Made by a program: the position numbers and the translations under genes. This document shows positions 8,022 to 19,179 of a DNA stretch of 64,000 nt, piece by piece. Source of the DNA: Siphonodentalium dalli (lineage: Eukaryota; Mollusca; Scaphopoda; Gadilida; Siphonodentaliidae); NCBI GenBank assembly GCA_032622095.1, contig CP136061.1, positions 253,655,582 through 253,719,581 of the forward strand, written 5' to 3'. Each line of letters starts with the position of its first letter. Within the stretch, counting starts at the first letter, position 1. Below the pieces are notes generated by a model. That model was not told the origin of the DNA, did not search any database, and saw only the letters and a list, made by a program, of their open reading frames with translations.

Positions 8022-9506
8022 ATGACCCAAAGCCATATTTATTTCCCCTCAACTAGGGTATGGGATCAAAGGATCCCGTCTCGTAGTGAGGCCTTCACTG
8101 GCCCGAAGAAACAAAAGTCTCGGCTTCCTATCAACAATCAGTCTGATGATTTCGCCCAACTGTACGATGGCGACCGACATTCTCGTCGCTTGTATCGCGA
8201 CACATACCGCGCCAATTCTAATGCCGAGGTTTCAGGGAAGGGGCATGGAGGGGAAAATAGGGCTACGAGCCCAGTTGATTTCCGCAATCTTCGCATCGAT
8301 CGTAACTCTCGACCACCACAGGGTCGTGATAGTAGAAATCGCGACCAGCCACAGCGACGCGATAGATCAAATGTTCATTCTCGTAGTAGTAGGCAACATA
8401 GCCCAGTAAACAGGGCTGTGGAAAATCAAGGGAGGCGACAACAATCAAATAATGCCCAACCCAATCAGCATGGTCAACAAAACAGTGGGCGACGAGTTCC
8501 GGATACACGTAATTTCAGGGATGATCTCGTACAGGGTGGGTTTCCACGGGGACAGTCTCAGTCCCGTGACAATAATTCAAATAGGCGACCCAGATATAGA
8601 GACCGGGAGGGGTCGGCTGAAAATACCTGTGATAGGTTTCCACGTGTACAGTCTCAGTCATGTGACGTTCATTCAAATAGGCGACCCAGATATAGAGTTT
8701 GGGATGGGTCGGATGATGATGATCTTTATAATGGGGTTTGCAGGGGCCGGTCTGCATCCGACGATGACCGTACAAACAGAAGCCCCCGAAATAGAAATCG
8801 CGACGACTATGCCAATCGCGCCGATTCAGATTTTGAGGACCGTCCGCCAGAAAGACAGGCCCAATTTGATGGCCATCGTCCCCAAAACAATAATTATAAT
8901 CATTCGGATCAGGAAAGGGGTCGGCCTGGCCCAGCCTTTCATATGGGCCGGGGCCCGCAAGATATCAGATTAAATGATAATAATCCTTTAGACGCAAACA
9001 GCAATAATAGGGATGCTAGACCACGACGGGCTCCAAGAGTTCCCAACACTTTGGAATACGATGGCATCCAAAGCTGGCAGCCCTCTCAATTTCAGGAATT
9101 ATTTCTAAATCAGTTAGATAAATACAATTTCCGCACACAAGATGAAGAAGTACGTTATTTGGGAAACTGTCTATATGGATGGGCCAAAAAGTGGTTTGTT
9201 GAAATATTGGACAGTGAGCCCTCAATAGGGGTAGATGATTTGTTGGTTGAGTTACAGTGGGAATCTTTACAAAGGGATGCATCCAGAAATAACTCCAAAT
9301 GCAGTAATAGGGGTTATGGCCCGTGGTTTGCCTCTGATAGTTACCTTTCAGAATCGGATCAGTCATACAGTTCCAATGAGAATTACTTGAATGTCAGTCA
9401 CGAGTTTGATTATAACATAAATACAAGCTGGGACATTGACTATGATTTTCCCGTCAGTATAATAATTATTCCACTGCCGTCTGTGAAAATGCAGACTGGA
9501 AAATAA
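8022..9506 (+). CDS. Gag-like protein (retrotransposon capsid fold), segment 1
   Basis: 494 residues from ATG 8022. The first ~340 residues are extremely rich in Arg, Asn, Asp, Gln and Ser. They include a tandem duplication (8538-8633 and 8634-8729, 96-bp units, both carrying NRRPRYR). At about residues 345-430 comes a pattern typical of Ty3/Gypsy Gag capsid domains: a Pro-x-x-Leu-x-Tyr-Asp-Gly start, then helices with Gln-Phe-x-Glu-Leu-Phe and a Leu-x-Gly-x-Ala-x-x-Trp-Phe motif. I see no CCHC knuckle, protease or RT. The reading line continues in another frame from about 9450, so the stop at 9506 is probably the result of a small indel. It could be a Gag-only remnant or a domesticated Gag. 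Confidence 0.55.
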   Translation: MTQSHIYFPSTRVWDQRIPSRSEAFTGPKKQKSRLPINNQSDDFAQLYDGDRHSRRLYRDTYRANSNAEVSGKGHGGENRATSPVDFRNLRIDRNSRPPQGRDSRNRDQPQRRDRSNVHSRSSRQHSPVNRAVENQGRRQQSNNAQPNQHGQQNSGRRVPDTRNFRDDLVQGGFPRGQSQSRDNNSNRRPRYRDREGSAENTCDRFPRVQSQSCDVHSNRRPRYRVWDGSDDDDLYNGVCRGRSASDDDRTNRSPRNRNRDDYANRADSDFEDRPPERQAQFDGHRPQNNNYNHSDQERGRPGPAFHMGRGPQDIRLNDNNPLDANSNNRDARPRRAPRVPNTLEYDGIQSWQPSQFQELFLNQLDKYNFRTQDEEVRYLGNCLYGWAKKWFVEILDSEPSIGVDDLLVELQWESLQRDASRNNSKCSNRGYGPWFASDSYLSESDQSYSSNENYLNVSHEFDYNINTSWDIDYDFPVSIIIIPLPSVKMQTGK

Positions 9507-10168
9507 CTTCGGATGACCAAGAGTATTTTGACAATGAAACTTCTGTGTCGGATTCAGTATTGAAATCACAGCAGTTTGAGAATTTTGTGTACACATTTTC
9601 TGAGGGAGCATCAAATAAGTCTGTGAGGCCAAAACACAGGGGTCATAAGAAATTGGAAGCACATCAGTATACGATTGGTGCCAGGACTAGTACTTGCCAA
9701 ACGCCTTCTTGGGATCCTGGTGACTCGATGGGCGACTATAGGTCTGCCCAGTTAAACAAATCAACCAAACTAGCAGATCCCAGATTTTGTAGTCTGGCAC
9801 AGTGTAAAAGTAGTAAATCTAATTGCAATGTTAGTGCTAATGAAATTGTTGATGTACAGATTCAAAATGCAAAGGGCTCATATTCTGGGTACTTTCCTCC
9901 TGAATCTGAATGCAAGGGTGCTTTTCAATTGAGTGCTCAGTACAATCATCCTGTGTTCACTTACGAATCAAATTTTGGGAATATTTTTCCCACTAATCAA
10001 CTGACAAAGCTTGATAGAGTTAATGTCAGCTCACAAGACAATTCATTTGGCACTTGCCAAGTGAGCACAGTGGAAAATAGGCAAGTTTCTCTTTCCTATG
10101 AACACCACTTGAACACAAGGGAATCGTCACCGTCATCAGCCAGTGATTGTGCGAGTGCTCCCGGTTAA
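9460..10168 (+). pseudogene. Gag-like reading line, segment 2 (shifted frame)
   Basis: Coding-like composition continues in a new frame from about 9450-9470, through codons rich in Ser, Asn and Gln, to TAG-type closure at 10168. There is no ATG at its beginning, and the upstream codons of this frame join onto segment 1. No domain recognised. Two frame changes in one long low-complexity reading line can mean decay or assembly indels. Confidence 0.45.
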
Positions 10169-11552
10169 CCCAGTGTGTCAGAACAATTCAAATGCACTTG
10201 AGTCCCAAAGCGAAATGGGCGTGTTGAATGACCGCACGTCTCATGATTATGGGAGTTTTGATTCCCAATTTCATGTGAGTGAGAATTCAGTTACGCCCGG
10301 TTCAGCCTCTGGTGACGACCCGAGAGAAATTGCAGTCACACAATTAAATCATGCAGAAAATCTTTCTGGTTTTGGTGATAACACGGAAGTGGTTTGTTCC
10401 GATGTGGGTCCACTTGCGTCCAGGTCGGTTTCGCATGGGCATCTTTGTGGAACAGACTGCCACATTATTGCAGGATCACATGTATTCTCAATCCATGTCA
10501 AAAGTGAACCCAGCTACACAGGGAATCCATTAGTTCCCATTAGGGGGGTCACGGAATTGCAAAATACATGTCATTTTCAAAGTATTCCAACATTTGACAA
10601 ATTTTGTGAAAAAATTGAAAATTGCAATGAAGTTGTGCATTCAGATGGGAGATCACTCCCAGTAACGGAAAGTAAAGAACCTCTGGTTCGGAAAGAATGG
10701 ATGAATGGCACATCACTGTCTTCAGACATGGTTAATGCTAATTTGGTAATTGCAGACTCTTCAAATGTCCATAGAAGTACAGGGACACATGTAAATATGG
10801 ATTCTAATTTTGTAGAAGTTAATCTCTCATGTAATCGGGCATATTGCCCTGTACCTCCTAGTGTCACTTCATCGGAATTAAATCATTCTGTCCATGCAGA
10901 CGGGCTCACTGGCCCGACACATCTGAATGCAATTGTCATATCGCATTCTGAAAACAATACTCCGGTATCTAAAGGCAGAAATGAAATAAAACATATTACA
11001 TTAGGTACAGATTTATCAAACACTCAGTCTTGCAATGGTACTGAGATTGATCAAGTCACAAACATTGGTTCTAATCCCTCTGGTACATCCATCAATGCAC
11101 ACATCACTGCATTGGGTGGCAATACTGATACTTTCCAGCAAGATAACAAGTTTCTCTCTCAAAATGATAAGTACGTGTACATCACACAGTCCAAACAGTG
11201 GGCTGACTGCGGTGAGCCCAATTCAACTGATGTGACCAACAGCTTGCACTTGCATCACCTTGACACTCCTCATATGACCAAAGCATATGAAGAGATTGAA
11301 AATGTTGACTATGGTTTTCTGGCAGGGTTGTCACATGAGAATAACCTAGAAGTTGTGGATCATAAGAAGTCCAGTAAATGTAGCTTTCATGGCGACAGAC
11401 CCTTGTCAGATATACTGTTTCTGTCAGATGGTAAAGACAATCTGACAGGTGGCATTCACTTCAGAATTAATGTGGGCCACAAATATCGAACATCACATTT
11501 TGGGCTTTCAGATTGGATCGGGCAGACGGTTCTTGCCCGAAGGACAAGCTAG
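10143..11552 (+). pseudogene. Gag-like reading line, segment 3
   Basis: About 469 open codons, again Ser/Asn/His/Thr-rich, overlapping segment 2 by ~25 bp in another frame. It contains no CCHC, aspartic protease or polymerase motif. A reading frame this long without stops in AT-rich DNA argues that it was recently under coding constraint. Function unknown; it could be a spacer-rich Gag C-terminus or a host-type protein fused to Gag. Confidence 0.45.
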
Positions 11553-13600
11553 CAGTCAATTTTGATGGCCACAAATAAACAAAACTAAACAGGATAGTAC
11601 AGACAGAACTCTCACTTCTCACTGCCCATTGGTACCGGTATTATAGACACACAAACTAGGTTAACGGGCATGTATTTTTTGCCCTGTGAAATTTGGTCTC
11701 ATATAGTCGAATATTTTAGAAGTCATATTGCAAAATGATTCAGTAACATATTTGCATTTGATGGGTGATAGTGATTGTGATAATACCCTATATTATTATA
11801 TAAGGACTAGTTTTAAGAGTGGAGGGAGTGTGAGAGGTCTTAACAGTACAAGTACATGGAAATTTGGATGGGGACTCAGTCCCCGGGAACCAAATCCTTA
11901 GTTGTCAGGTACTGGTACTGTTTTCTGCAGGCATCTGCTTCTGTGTTTGAGGGGTGTTTGTTCCCAGTTGTTACGTTTAGGGTGGGATATATCAGATATC
12001 ACCCACCACGCAGGGGGTGTCACTTTGGAAAAAGCACACAGATTCGGGTTATTAGGCTGCAGTTGAGTCCCCGACCCGTGATTTGTCAGCATTAAACTTT
12101 ACCTATTGGAAATTGGGTTTTGGGCGTGATGTACCGGTATCTCCACTGCTGAACAGTGGTTAGTGGTTATATTGCCCGTTATGACCCATGACATCAATAT
12201 GGAGAACCGGATTTGTATATTTATGCATTCTACATTTTATGGGTGGGAACTCTGTCCCCAGTTAGCAAATATGACCATATTTTGTTGAGCATTGCCCAGA
12301 ACTAATATTCAAGTATTGTTGGGGGCTGACAAGCTAAAAGCCCAACCATCTATTGCTCAATGGAGTAATGCTAAATAAGGTCCCATGGGATGTTTATATC
12401 TGTCTATGGCATGGGGCTGCATAAGTGTGGCATGGTATGGAAAGTGGGCTATGGCCCAGAGTTGGACTATTTACCCTCACAAGTATAATATTGTTGTTGA
12501 CAGGTATTGCCACATGCAAGTAGATGTGCCGTACCTGCTAATTTATATGCATTTGTTTAGTTTATAGTGTATATCATACATTTTTGGGGTCATTGTTGAT
12601 CCCGGTCTTGTGGAATCAGCATACCAGTATGTCCTGTAAATAGGAGGGTTGTGTTTTTGAATAATTGTTATAACTAATTTCTGATATCGTTCTATCTGCG
12701 ATACTTATATTCTACTGGTATACACAAAAGCCTACTAAAGTCTGTCCAAAACCTCTGTAAACGTTTCTGATAAAGCCGGATAGTAGTATATACACATATG
12801 GGTCAATTCGTGAAGGGCGTGGTAGAGGGTGCGAGTATCAAGGTAAGTGGGCTCCGAAGCTATGAGCCCAGAAGGCTATTCCAGAGTGTCAAGGTTAGCA
12901 GGTTCCATATTTAGGAGTTCCATATTTTGGAGGCTGTATGTGTAGGTATGGCGGTGGGACCTGTGCGGGTCCCGATACGGGACTTTCGGAGGTGCCAATG
13001 GCTGTTTATTTTTATATCCGTATATGTCAATGCTAATCATTTGGGGGTGGACATTTATAGTAATTTGCAAGATATTTTGTATTTGGGGGGGGGGAAATTT
13101 TTATCAAAGAAAAATTAATTGGAATTAAAACCCATAAGCTTGCCCATGAAAACCCTAGTCCTTAAAAGGGGGGCCTTAGTTTGAAAACTTGGGGGATTTG
13201 TAGCATCTTTTGGACGCCATCTGACGCCGGTGACTTTGTCACCGATGTCAAAGGCCACGAACCAGTCTCCCGGCACTTGAAGCTGACAGACCGATCTATG
13301 AACACCATGAATATTGGAGAAGCAAACGCTGATATAGGGACTTGCCGGCCAGCGAGAAAATGATCCAACTCAATGTAAGTAGATCTGAGATGGCGGGCAA
13401 GTTGAGTGGGTAAAGACACCACAATATAATAGTTCATAATTGAGAACAATCTTTATTAGGTATTGTCTTTGAGCGACGCACAGTAATACTTTTTAAGATA
13501 CGATCGACAACATGTTAAAACATACTCTTTTGAAAGTCAATATATGACCATCAAACCATTCCTTCTAATAGATCCGATCGTAAGAATGTTTGGGTGTCGA
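11553..13600. other. 3' region of Gag-like unit; possible LTR
   Basis: A purine-rich stretch GGAGGGAG at about 11820-11828 is followed by TGTGAGAGG, the arrangement expected of a polypurine tract and LTR start. No second LTR copy is present in the window, so this is weak. It also holds a G-tract at 13086-13095 and several diverged words resembling GGTACCGGTAT. No gene seen. Confidence 0.25.
13401..13424 (+). repeat. 24-bp direct repeat, right copy
   Basis: Exact match to 7091-7114, 6.3 kb away. Too long for a target-site duplication; it may be a fragment of a dispersed repeat. Confidence 0.6.
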
Positions 13601-13639
13601 AAACGTACAGATGGTGCTTTTATGTTGTACCTGATTACA

Positions 13640-13950
13640 AACGGAACGAAGCTTAACAATTGCCGACAAGTACGTCACTGAACGAACGGCGGAATATCGG
13701 GTCGAATAAACAATATACTTATTATTTCACAATTGAATTGAAAGATTCATTTCTCACAGTTTCTCGAATGTAACAAAAACACTTCATTAATTTACACAAT
13801 TGGAATCTCTCAATTCAGAGGATTTCAATATCGTTTCGCCCGAACATAATTACCACCGCAGGACAGGTGTATGCTATTCTTTGGACACAACAGAGCAGAA
13901 CAGAACGGTCGCCAGACAAAAAAAGAGTACCATACGCACACCACAGTGAA
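13640..13950 (+). promoter_or_regulatory. 5' flank shared by GPCR subfamily A
   Basis: Blocks such as TTCTCGAATGTAACAA, GGATTTCAATATCGTTTCG and CATAATTACCACCGCAGGA recur on the opposite strand upstream of the receptor at 57292-58278, and partly at 41610-41730. Conservation outside the coding region fits co-duplicated promoter/5'UTR sequence. No TATA box is obvious. Confidence 0.5.
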
Positions 13951-15177
13951 ATGGAACAATACCCTGTTAATTTAACTTACAATGTTACAGTCGCCGAAAC
14001 CAGGAATGACACAGTCACCGAAACCATGAATGTGACTATTGGAAGTTTTCAATTACTTTTTCTCTGCGTTGGAACTATCGGGAATGTTTTGATATTAATT
14101 GTATTTTCTCGTCCGACGATGAGAGTAAAACGGTCCTCGTTATTGTTTCTGACATTGGCGATAGCAGACCTTGTTGTACTGTACAATAATTTTCTACCCC
14201 ATGCGATATTCAGATTAGTCCATTGGAACATCTTTACCGTGAGCGACGCATCTTGTAAAGTATACATGTTTCTGAGCTATTTTTCTGATGATGTCTGCGT
14301 CTGGATCCTCGTTATACTGGCTGTCGATCGAACCATACACGTGTGTTGTCATCTGAAGAGTTCCTTTTTTTCCAACAAGAAGTCAATATTCAGTGGAATT
14401 GTGCTCGTTGTAATTGGAAGTCTGCTGGCGAATTGTCACTTTTTATATGGATTACAATTATACACGGATGATGATAATCAATTGAGGACTTGCGTCCCTA
14501 TCGGGGAGACAGGGTATGTCTGGTTTATCGTCAACGTCTGGTTTTGGTTGGATGTTGTCAAGTATTCATTGGTTCCAGTCATCATTATCGCATCATGCAA
14601 CGCTCTACTCATTTACCACATCAGGAAGACGAAAAGAGCCTTGAAATATTTCACTGGTAGCAACGTCCAAGCAAGACAAGGAAAAAAAGCGACATCGTCG
14701 ACTTCCTTGATGCTAATAGCAACGAGTTTCCAACTCCTGGTGACAACAACGCCACTGGTCTTAACAATGGCAATGATGAAAGCAGATTTAAGTTTTTATG
14801 AGACCACTGTTGCTGGTGTTCTTCTGATTCTGAACATGGCTAATAACTGCTTGAATGTTTTCACGTATGTTATAAGTGGTAATAAATTCAGAGCCGAACT
14901 CTATCGTGTTATGAAACAAAGCTGTCGGCAGGCGATATCTGTGGATTCTCTTAGTCTTAGCACTCAACCAATAGGCCAACCCCACTCAACGAATGAATCA
15001 CGTCCACGTCCAGGAGTCCGACATTTGCACAAAACTCCCATGTGTGCAGCAAATGTTACATATATGTCCACACTCGATAACTCTGTGTATAGCAAACAAC
15101 AAGCGGACCAACCAATGAGTGAATTACATCCGCATCCTGGAGACGACACTAAAGGATGCCTAATGTATACACAATGA
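13951..15177 (+). CDS. Class A (rhodopsin-like) orphan GPCR, copy 1
   Basis: 408 residues from ATG 13951; an upstream GTG extends the frame but the paralogues start here. The extracellular N-terminus has four N-x-T sites. TM1 carries GTIGNVL, TM2 LAIADLV, and TM3 starts with the disulphide Cys (DASCK) and ends VDRTIHV, so the usual DRY is DRT. The partner Cys is in the second extracellular loop (LRTC). TM7 reads NNCLNVFTY, a variant of NPxxY lacking Pro, then helix 8 FRAELYRV. Single exon, 7 TM. Ligand unknown; FMRFamide/peptide-receptor-like or chemosensory roles are possible. The cytoplasmic tail contains two related Gln-Pro-rich segments (near residues 345 and 390), as if a second tail had been joined in frame. 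Confidence 0.85.
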   Translation: MEQYPVNLTYNVTVAETRNDTVTETMNVTIGSFQLLFLCVGTIGNVLILIVFSRPTMRVKRSSLLFLTLAIADLVVLYNNFLPHAIFRLVHWNIFTVSDASCKVYMFLSYFSDDVCVWILVILAVDRTIHVCCHLKSSFFSNKKSIFSGIVLVVIGSLLANCHFLYGLQLYTDDDNQLRTCVPIGETGYVWFIVNVWFWLDVVKYSLVPVIIIASCNALLIYHIRKTKRALKYFTGSNVQARQGKKATSSTSLMLIATSFQLLVTTTPLVLTMAMMKADLSFYETTVAGVLLILNMANNCLNVFTYVISGNKFRAELYRVMKQSCRQAISVDSLSLSTQPIGQPHSTNESRPRPGVRHLHKTPMCAANVTYMSTLDNSVYSKQQADQPMSELHPHPGDDTKGCLMYTQ

Positions 15178-15489
15178 CATAGGTTATATGGAAACTTGTA
15201 AAAGATATGTGATTTGCGGATTGTTGATTCAAGCCCAATGTTAATTTTGTTCTGCTGTAGTGTAATGATGTATGATGATGATTTGTTTTATGCTCATGCA
15301 CAATATGTCATTGTCTTTCTCGCTGCAATGCTCAGAACAGCTTTTAAAAATTATTTGTTCTTTGTGTATCGAATTTCTGTTTCAATTTCGAGTTAGGACG
15401 TCAACTGAAATTTCGGAATAAGTGGAGGATGTATTTCATAATGAATCTCTGCGCAAGTTCCATTGATCTTACTGCATAACATTCGGATA

Positions 15490-15835
15490 AGTTCATGGAA
15501 TAGACTTACATTGAATGTAACTTACAGCGATTATTGTTACAATCAGGGTACGTCCATGGAATAAACTTAAATTGGATGTAATTTACAGCCTCTCCGTGAT
15601 CAGTGTTATAATCAGGGTGCATTCGCGAAATATCCTTAAATTGGATGTAATTTACAGCGTGTCCACGATCAATGTTACAATCAGGGTAGGTTCATGGTAT
15701 ATACTTAAACTGGATGTAATTTACAGTGTGTTTGCGATCGGTGTTACAATCAGGATACGCTCTTGGAATATACTTAAATAAGGATGCAATTTAATGCATG
15801 TCAGCGATTAGTGTTACAATCAGTGTTCGATCACA
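15490..15835 (+). repeat. 69-bp tandem repeat, about five copies, 3' of GPCR copy 1
   Basis: The word ACAATCAGG recurs at about 15540, 15609, 15678, 15747 and 15817, so the unit is 69 bp (last interval 70). Because 69 is divisible by 3, it keeps an open frame of 69 codons that is not a gene. Single or double units occur 3' of the other receptors (about 28310-28380, 38060-38150, and inverted at 17235-17280 and 56500-56560). Confidence 0.8.
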
Positions 15836-15849
15836 CTCTGTAATGTTAC

Positions 15850-17250
15850 ATGTATTTGGTCAATTGCAGGTTGTTTTCAGGTAGCTTATATGTGTGTAAT
15901 TTTATAACACTAAGAACCCAAAACACAATCCTAAGCCCCCGTGTGGGAAAAGTTCGCCAAACCTTGTTTTAATTTAGAATGTAAGTGATCCCTTTTATTC
16001 TAGTCCGCTATAAATAATTATTTTTACTTCAAATGAACGACAAGATATCTGATTTTGTGATGAAGCAAACGATCGTTTGGATCATACTTTTATCACTTAT
16101 ATACCTGCTGTGGATGCTAACATTTGACGCCAGTACCGGTATTGATGTTTATTTTTGATGGTATCCAATCTGGAAAGGGTAACTAACTCGAAGTTGCTGT
16201 CTGAACCAACAGAGTCTCCATGTGGATAGGCTGAAATTTAAATTCCATTTCCCCCTGAAAACCTGTTATCTTATTGGAAGAAATCCCAGAGTCGTAATAA
16301 TTATCTTTGTTAATTAGCACTCTAAATTGTCGTATTAAATCAAACAACATCCTAATCTGAACTGTTGCTATGTTGATAGAATCGCTAGACGACTTATGAT
16401 TTATATATATATAATGTTGCAATGAAACTTAAAAAGTAGCTGAGAAGTCAGCCATAATTTCCACGATTGTAGTCATTAACTGCCTGCAGCTGGATTCCGC
16501 ACGCTGGATTATAACCATGGCCGAGTATGATGTGAATGCATGTGATAAAGCGAATAGTCGTTGGGCTCATATTGTTAAATATCTGTTATGTTATGCTATG
16601 GGTGCTAATGTTTAATGTTTGACGTCCGTACTACTGTGGTCGTTTCTGTTACTGTTAATGATGTTGATATATTATGTTACCCAATCGGGAACGGGTTTCA
16701 AACTCTGAGTATCTAACTGAACCAATAGACTCCATTCGGATTGAATGCAATTTAAATTCTATTTCATCCAGTTATCTTACTGGAAATCCTATAGTCGTAA
16801 TAATTATTTTTGTTAATGGGAACACTATATTGTCGAATTCAATCAATCAACGTCCTACTATGAACCTTGTTTATATATCGCTAGACGATTTATGATTTAT
16901 ACATATATTGTGTTGCAGTGAAACTTAAAAAAGCAGGTCAGACGTCGACCATAATTTCCACGATTGTAGTCATAAACTGCCCTATAATATATACATACTA
17001 TATATATATATTTACAATCCAATCGAGTCGAGGCTGCTTGACAAAGTAGTCCCACGTTTAAATAAGGCCGGTTTAGTAAACACATTGCAGATTGTGGACG
17101 CTCCCTGGTTGTAAAAGTAAAGGGACATACCACCGAAGAAAATGAGTTGTGTGAATGTATGTCCTGTGGTGCAGGGTACCATATCAGCTCCCGGACTTTT
17201 ACCCTGATGGTAGACTAAGTACTGATTGCACACACGCTGTAAATTACATG
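15850..17250. repeat. Receptor-associated 3' flank modules
   Basis: 15850-16130 is related to 39925-40170. A ~280-bp unit at 16160-16440 is repeated at 16670-16935, and related units lie at 28890-29060 and, inverted, at 55080-55310 and 55850-56080. 17000-17250 is inverted relative to 28390-28500 and parallel to 56330-56560. These are non-coding blocks copied together with the receptors. No gene inside. Confidence 0.55.
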
Positions 17251-18590
17251 CAGTTTAAGTATATTCCGTGAACGTACCTGAACATTTTACAGCATGGACA
17301 ATGGAATAAGAAATTTCCGTATGAAATACACCTTCCACTTACTCCCAATGAAAATTTTCAACGCTGAAAAATAAATCGCACTAGCGTTTACACGAACGCG
17401 ATGAAGCTGAGAAATTGAATCCTAGTGATCGGATCAATTATTGTGTAATCACAAACAAATCTGAGTCGTGACAAATAAATGACTGGAGTTACAGTTATGC
17501 TACTTCAGCCATGTTGTGAATGATTTTATGCTCATGTATTTTAATTCGTAGTGTGCACACATCTGTATAACAGAGATGTGGCGGCAGGGTGGGGTGCATC
17601 ACTACCACCACGCTCTGGCAAACATTTTTGACACAGATCAAACATAGGTTTAATTTGTTTCTGATAGTGGCTTACTAATACCTGTATTTGGTGTGATATT
17701 TTTTGGAAATAAAAAGTCGACTTTTGGACAAACAGTTGCATTAGAATGGCCAACAATTATAACTTTAGAAACATAAAATTTCCAATAGTTGTAAAGCACC
17801 TCTACCAGTTGGAAAATTTCAAGCCATTGGAGCAAATGGTATTTCATGGACTTGGCATTGTAGTTTGGTTCAATGTGGTGCAATTGGAAATTCCAATGTC
17901 AAAAGTAAACTTGTTTCCTCCTTTCAGTCATATTTTAACCAAGTGCGCCCATATGGAAATGGGGGGAGGGCGCCAGATTGGAATGTTGAAAGTTGAAAGA
18001 TTGCACGAGCTGTATTAATTTTTGAACAATTCCATCCCAAGGGTTGCAGATACACAAACTTTCCGGGATTTAGGTCTTTTCCCACACCAGATCAAGGAAA
18101 ACAGATATAGCGTGTTTTGACGGGATAAATAGGCAATTGTATCTTGGGCAATGCACATATGACGTTTTATATGGTCGGCTGTTCTATGTCATGTTATCCT
18201 AATGGACAGTTTTAAGTCAAAGTGTATAAACAATGCACGAACAACGAACTTATCAATACCGAAGACCTTAACATTGTTTGAATAACCCTATTTGTATAGA
18301 TCTAATGGACAACTTGCAGTTTTCCCCCTTTCTGCTCATGTATATTTCCCCTTCCCCCGGTCATACATCGAGAACGCAATATTAGTTCCACCAGTTTATT
18401 ACTGATTGTCTTAATCGATTACAATAATATCCTTGATATCCGTAACCGCCCCACCACCCCCCCCCCCCAAACTTCACGCGAAAGTACTGACAACTGCACT
18501 TGCTAGCACAACGGTACACCGATGAAACTCATAGCGTGGATCTAAGATTGGTAGAGTGCGACTCCGATTCAATTATCCCACCATTGTGAT
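17251..18590. other. Intergenic, no gene seen
   Basis: A 90-codon plus ORF at 17746-18018 shows no motif I recognise. A C-run lies at about 18460-18470. Nothing else supportable. Confidence 0.3.
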
Positions 18591-18639
18591 AGATTGGAGG
18601 TTTTCCTATCGTTAAACCTCTGTTTATTAGATTATATGA

Positions 18640-18715
18640 GATATACCTACCTGCTCAACATATATGCAATAGCTCGGTTGGGGTTAACGCACTACCGAGC
18701 TCTTCAGTTTAGTGA
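18640..18715 (+). repeat. DIRS inverted terminal repeat and leader, left
   Basis: It contains TACCTGCTCAACATATATGC followed by AGCTCGGTTGGGGTTAACG and CTACCGAGCTC. The reverse complement is at 24725-24850, where ~50 bp are inserted in the leader. The ITR part also recurs inverted at 22630-22668. Confidence 0.7.
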
Positions 18716-18813
18716 GGATATAACAAGTACGTTTAAACAGTAATACGTAACAGATCTGTGAGGAGGATGGGATGGTAATAGCAAGTAAGTATAGCTATAT
18801 AATAAACAGGCAT

Positions 18814-18953
18814 ATGAGTAGTACCCACCCACCATCCCATCCCGCCACCCATAGTATATTATGCGCCGCATGCGCTCGTATATAGGTAGTATCCACCCAC
18901 CACCCCATCCCGCCACCCATAGTATATTATGCGCCACAGGCGCTCGTATATAG
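18814..18953 (+). repeat. Tandem ~70-bp duplication in DIRS leader
   Basis: Two copies (about 18814-18884 and 18886-18953), each with CCACCCATAGTATATTATGC and ending GCTCGTATATAGGTA, differing at a few positions. A third partial copy of the CATCCCATC part lies inverted just upstream. Confidence 0.7.
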
Positions 18954-19179
18954 GTAGAATATAGGTAAGCACCTCACTCTCACATTTGAACATTCCAAAT
19001 CACCAGAGGTGGAGGCATGATTCTGGTACCAAGCATTTTAAATGCTCAGTCTTCATCTGGTCAACGATTTGGTAAGCCCTTTCCGGATCATCCAAATCAT
19101 AGTACTTTGAAGTGATCAGAACCTTTTAGACATCCGGTTTTTCAGAGGGTCGGCTTCAATGCCGCCCGGGGATACATAT

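Noticed and set aside
15572-15781. 69-codon ORF with internal peptide repeats
   Set aside because: Produced by a 69-bp tandem repeat whose length is divisible by three.
15490-15835. Regularly spaced repeats resembling a CRISPR array
   Set aside because: Units are contiguous and diverge along their whole length, with no repeat/spacer alternation, in a eukaryotic genome.
18530-18590. tRNA-like A/B box words (GGTAGAGTGCG, CGATTCAATTATCCC)
   Set aside because: I could not fold a cloverleaf or place the boxes at proper spacing; at most a SINE-like relic.
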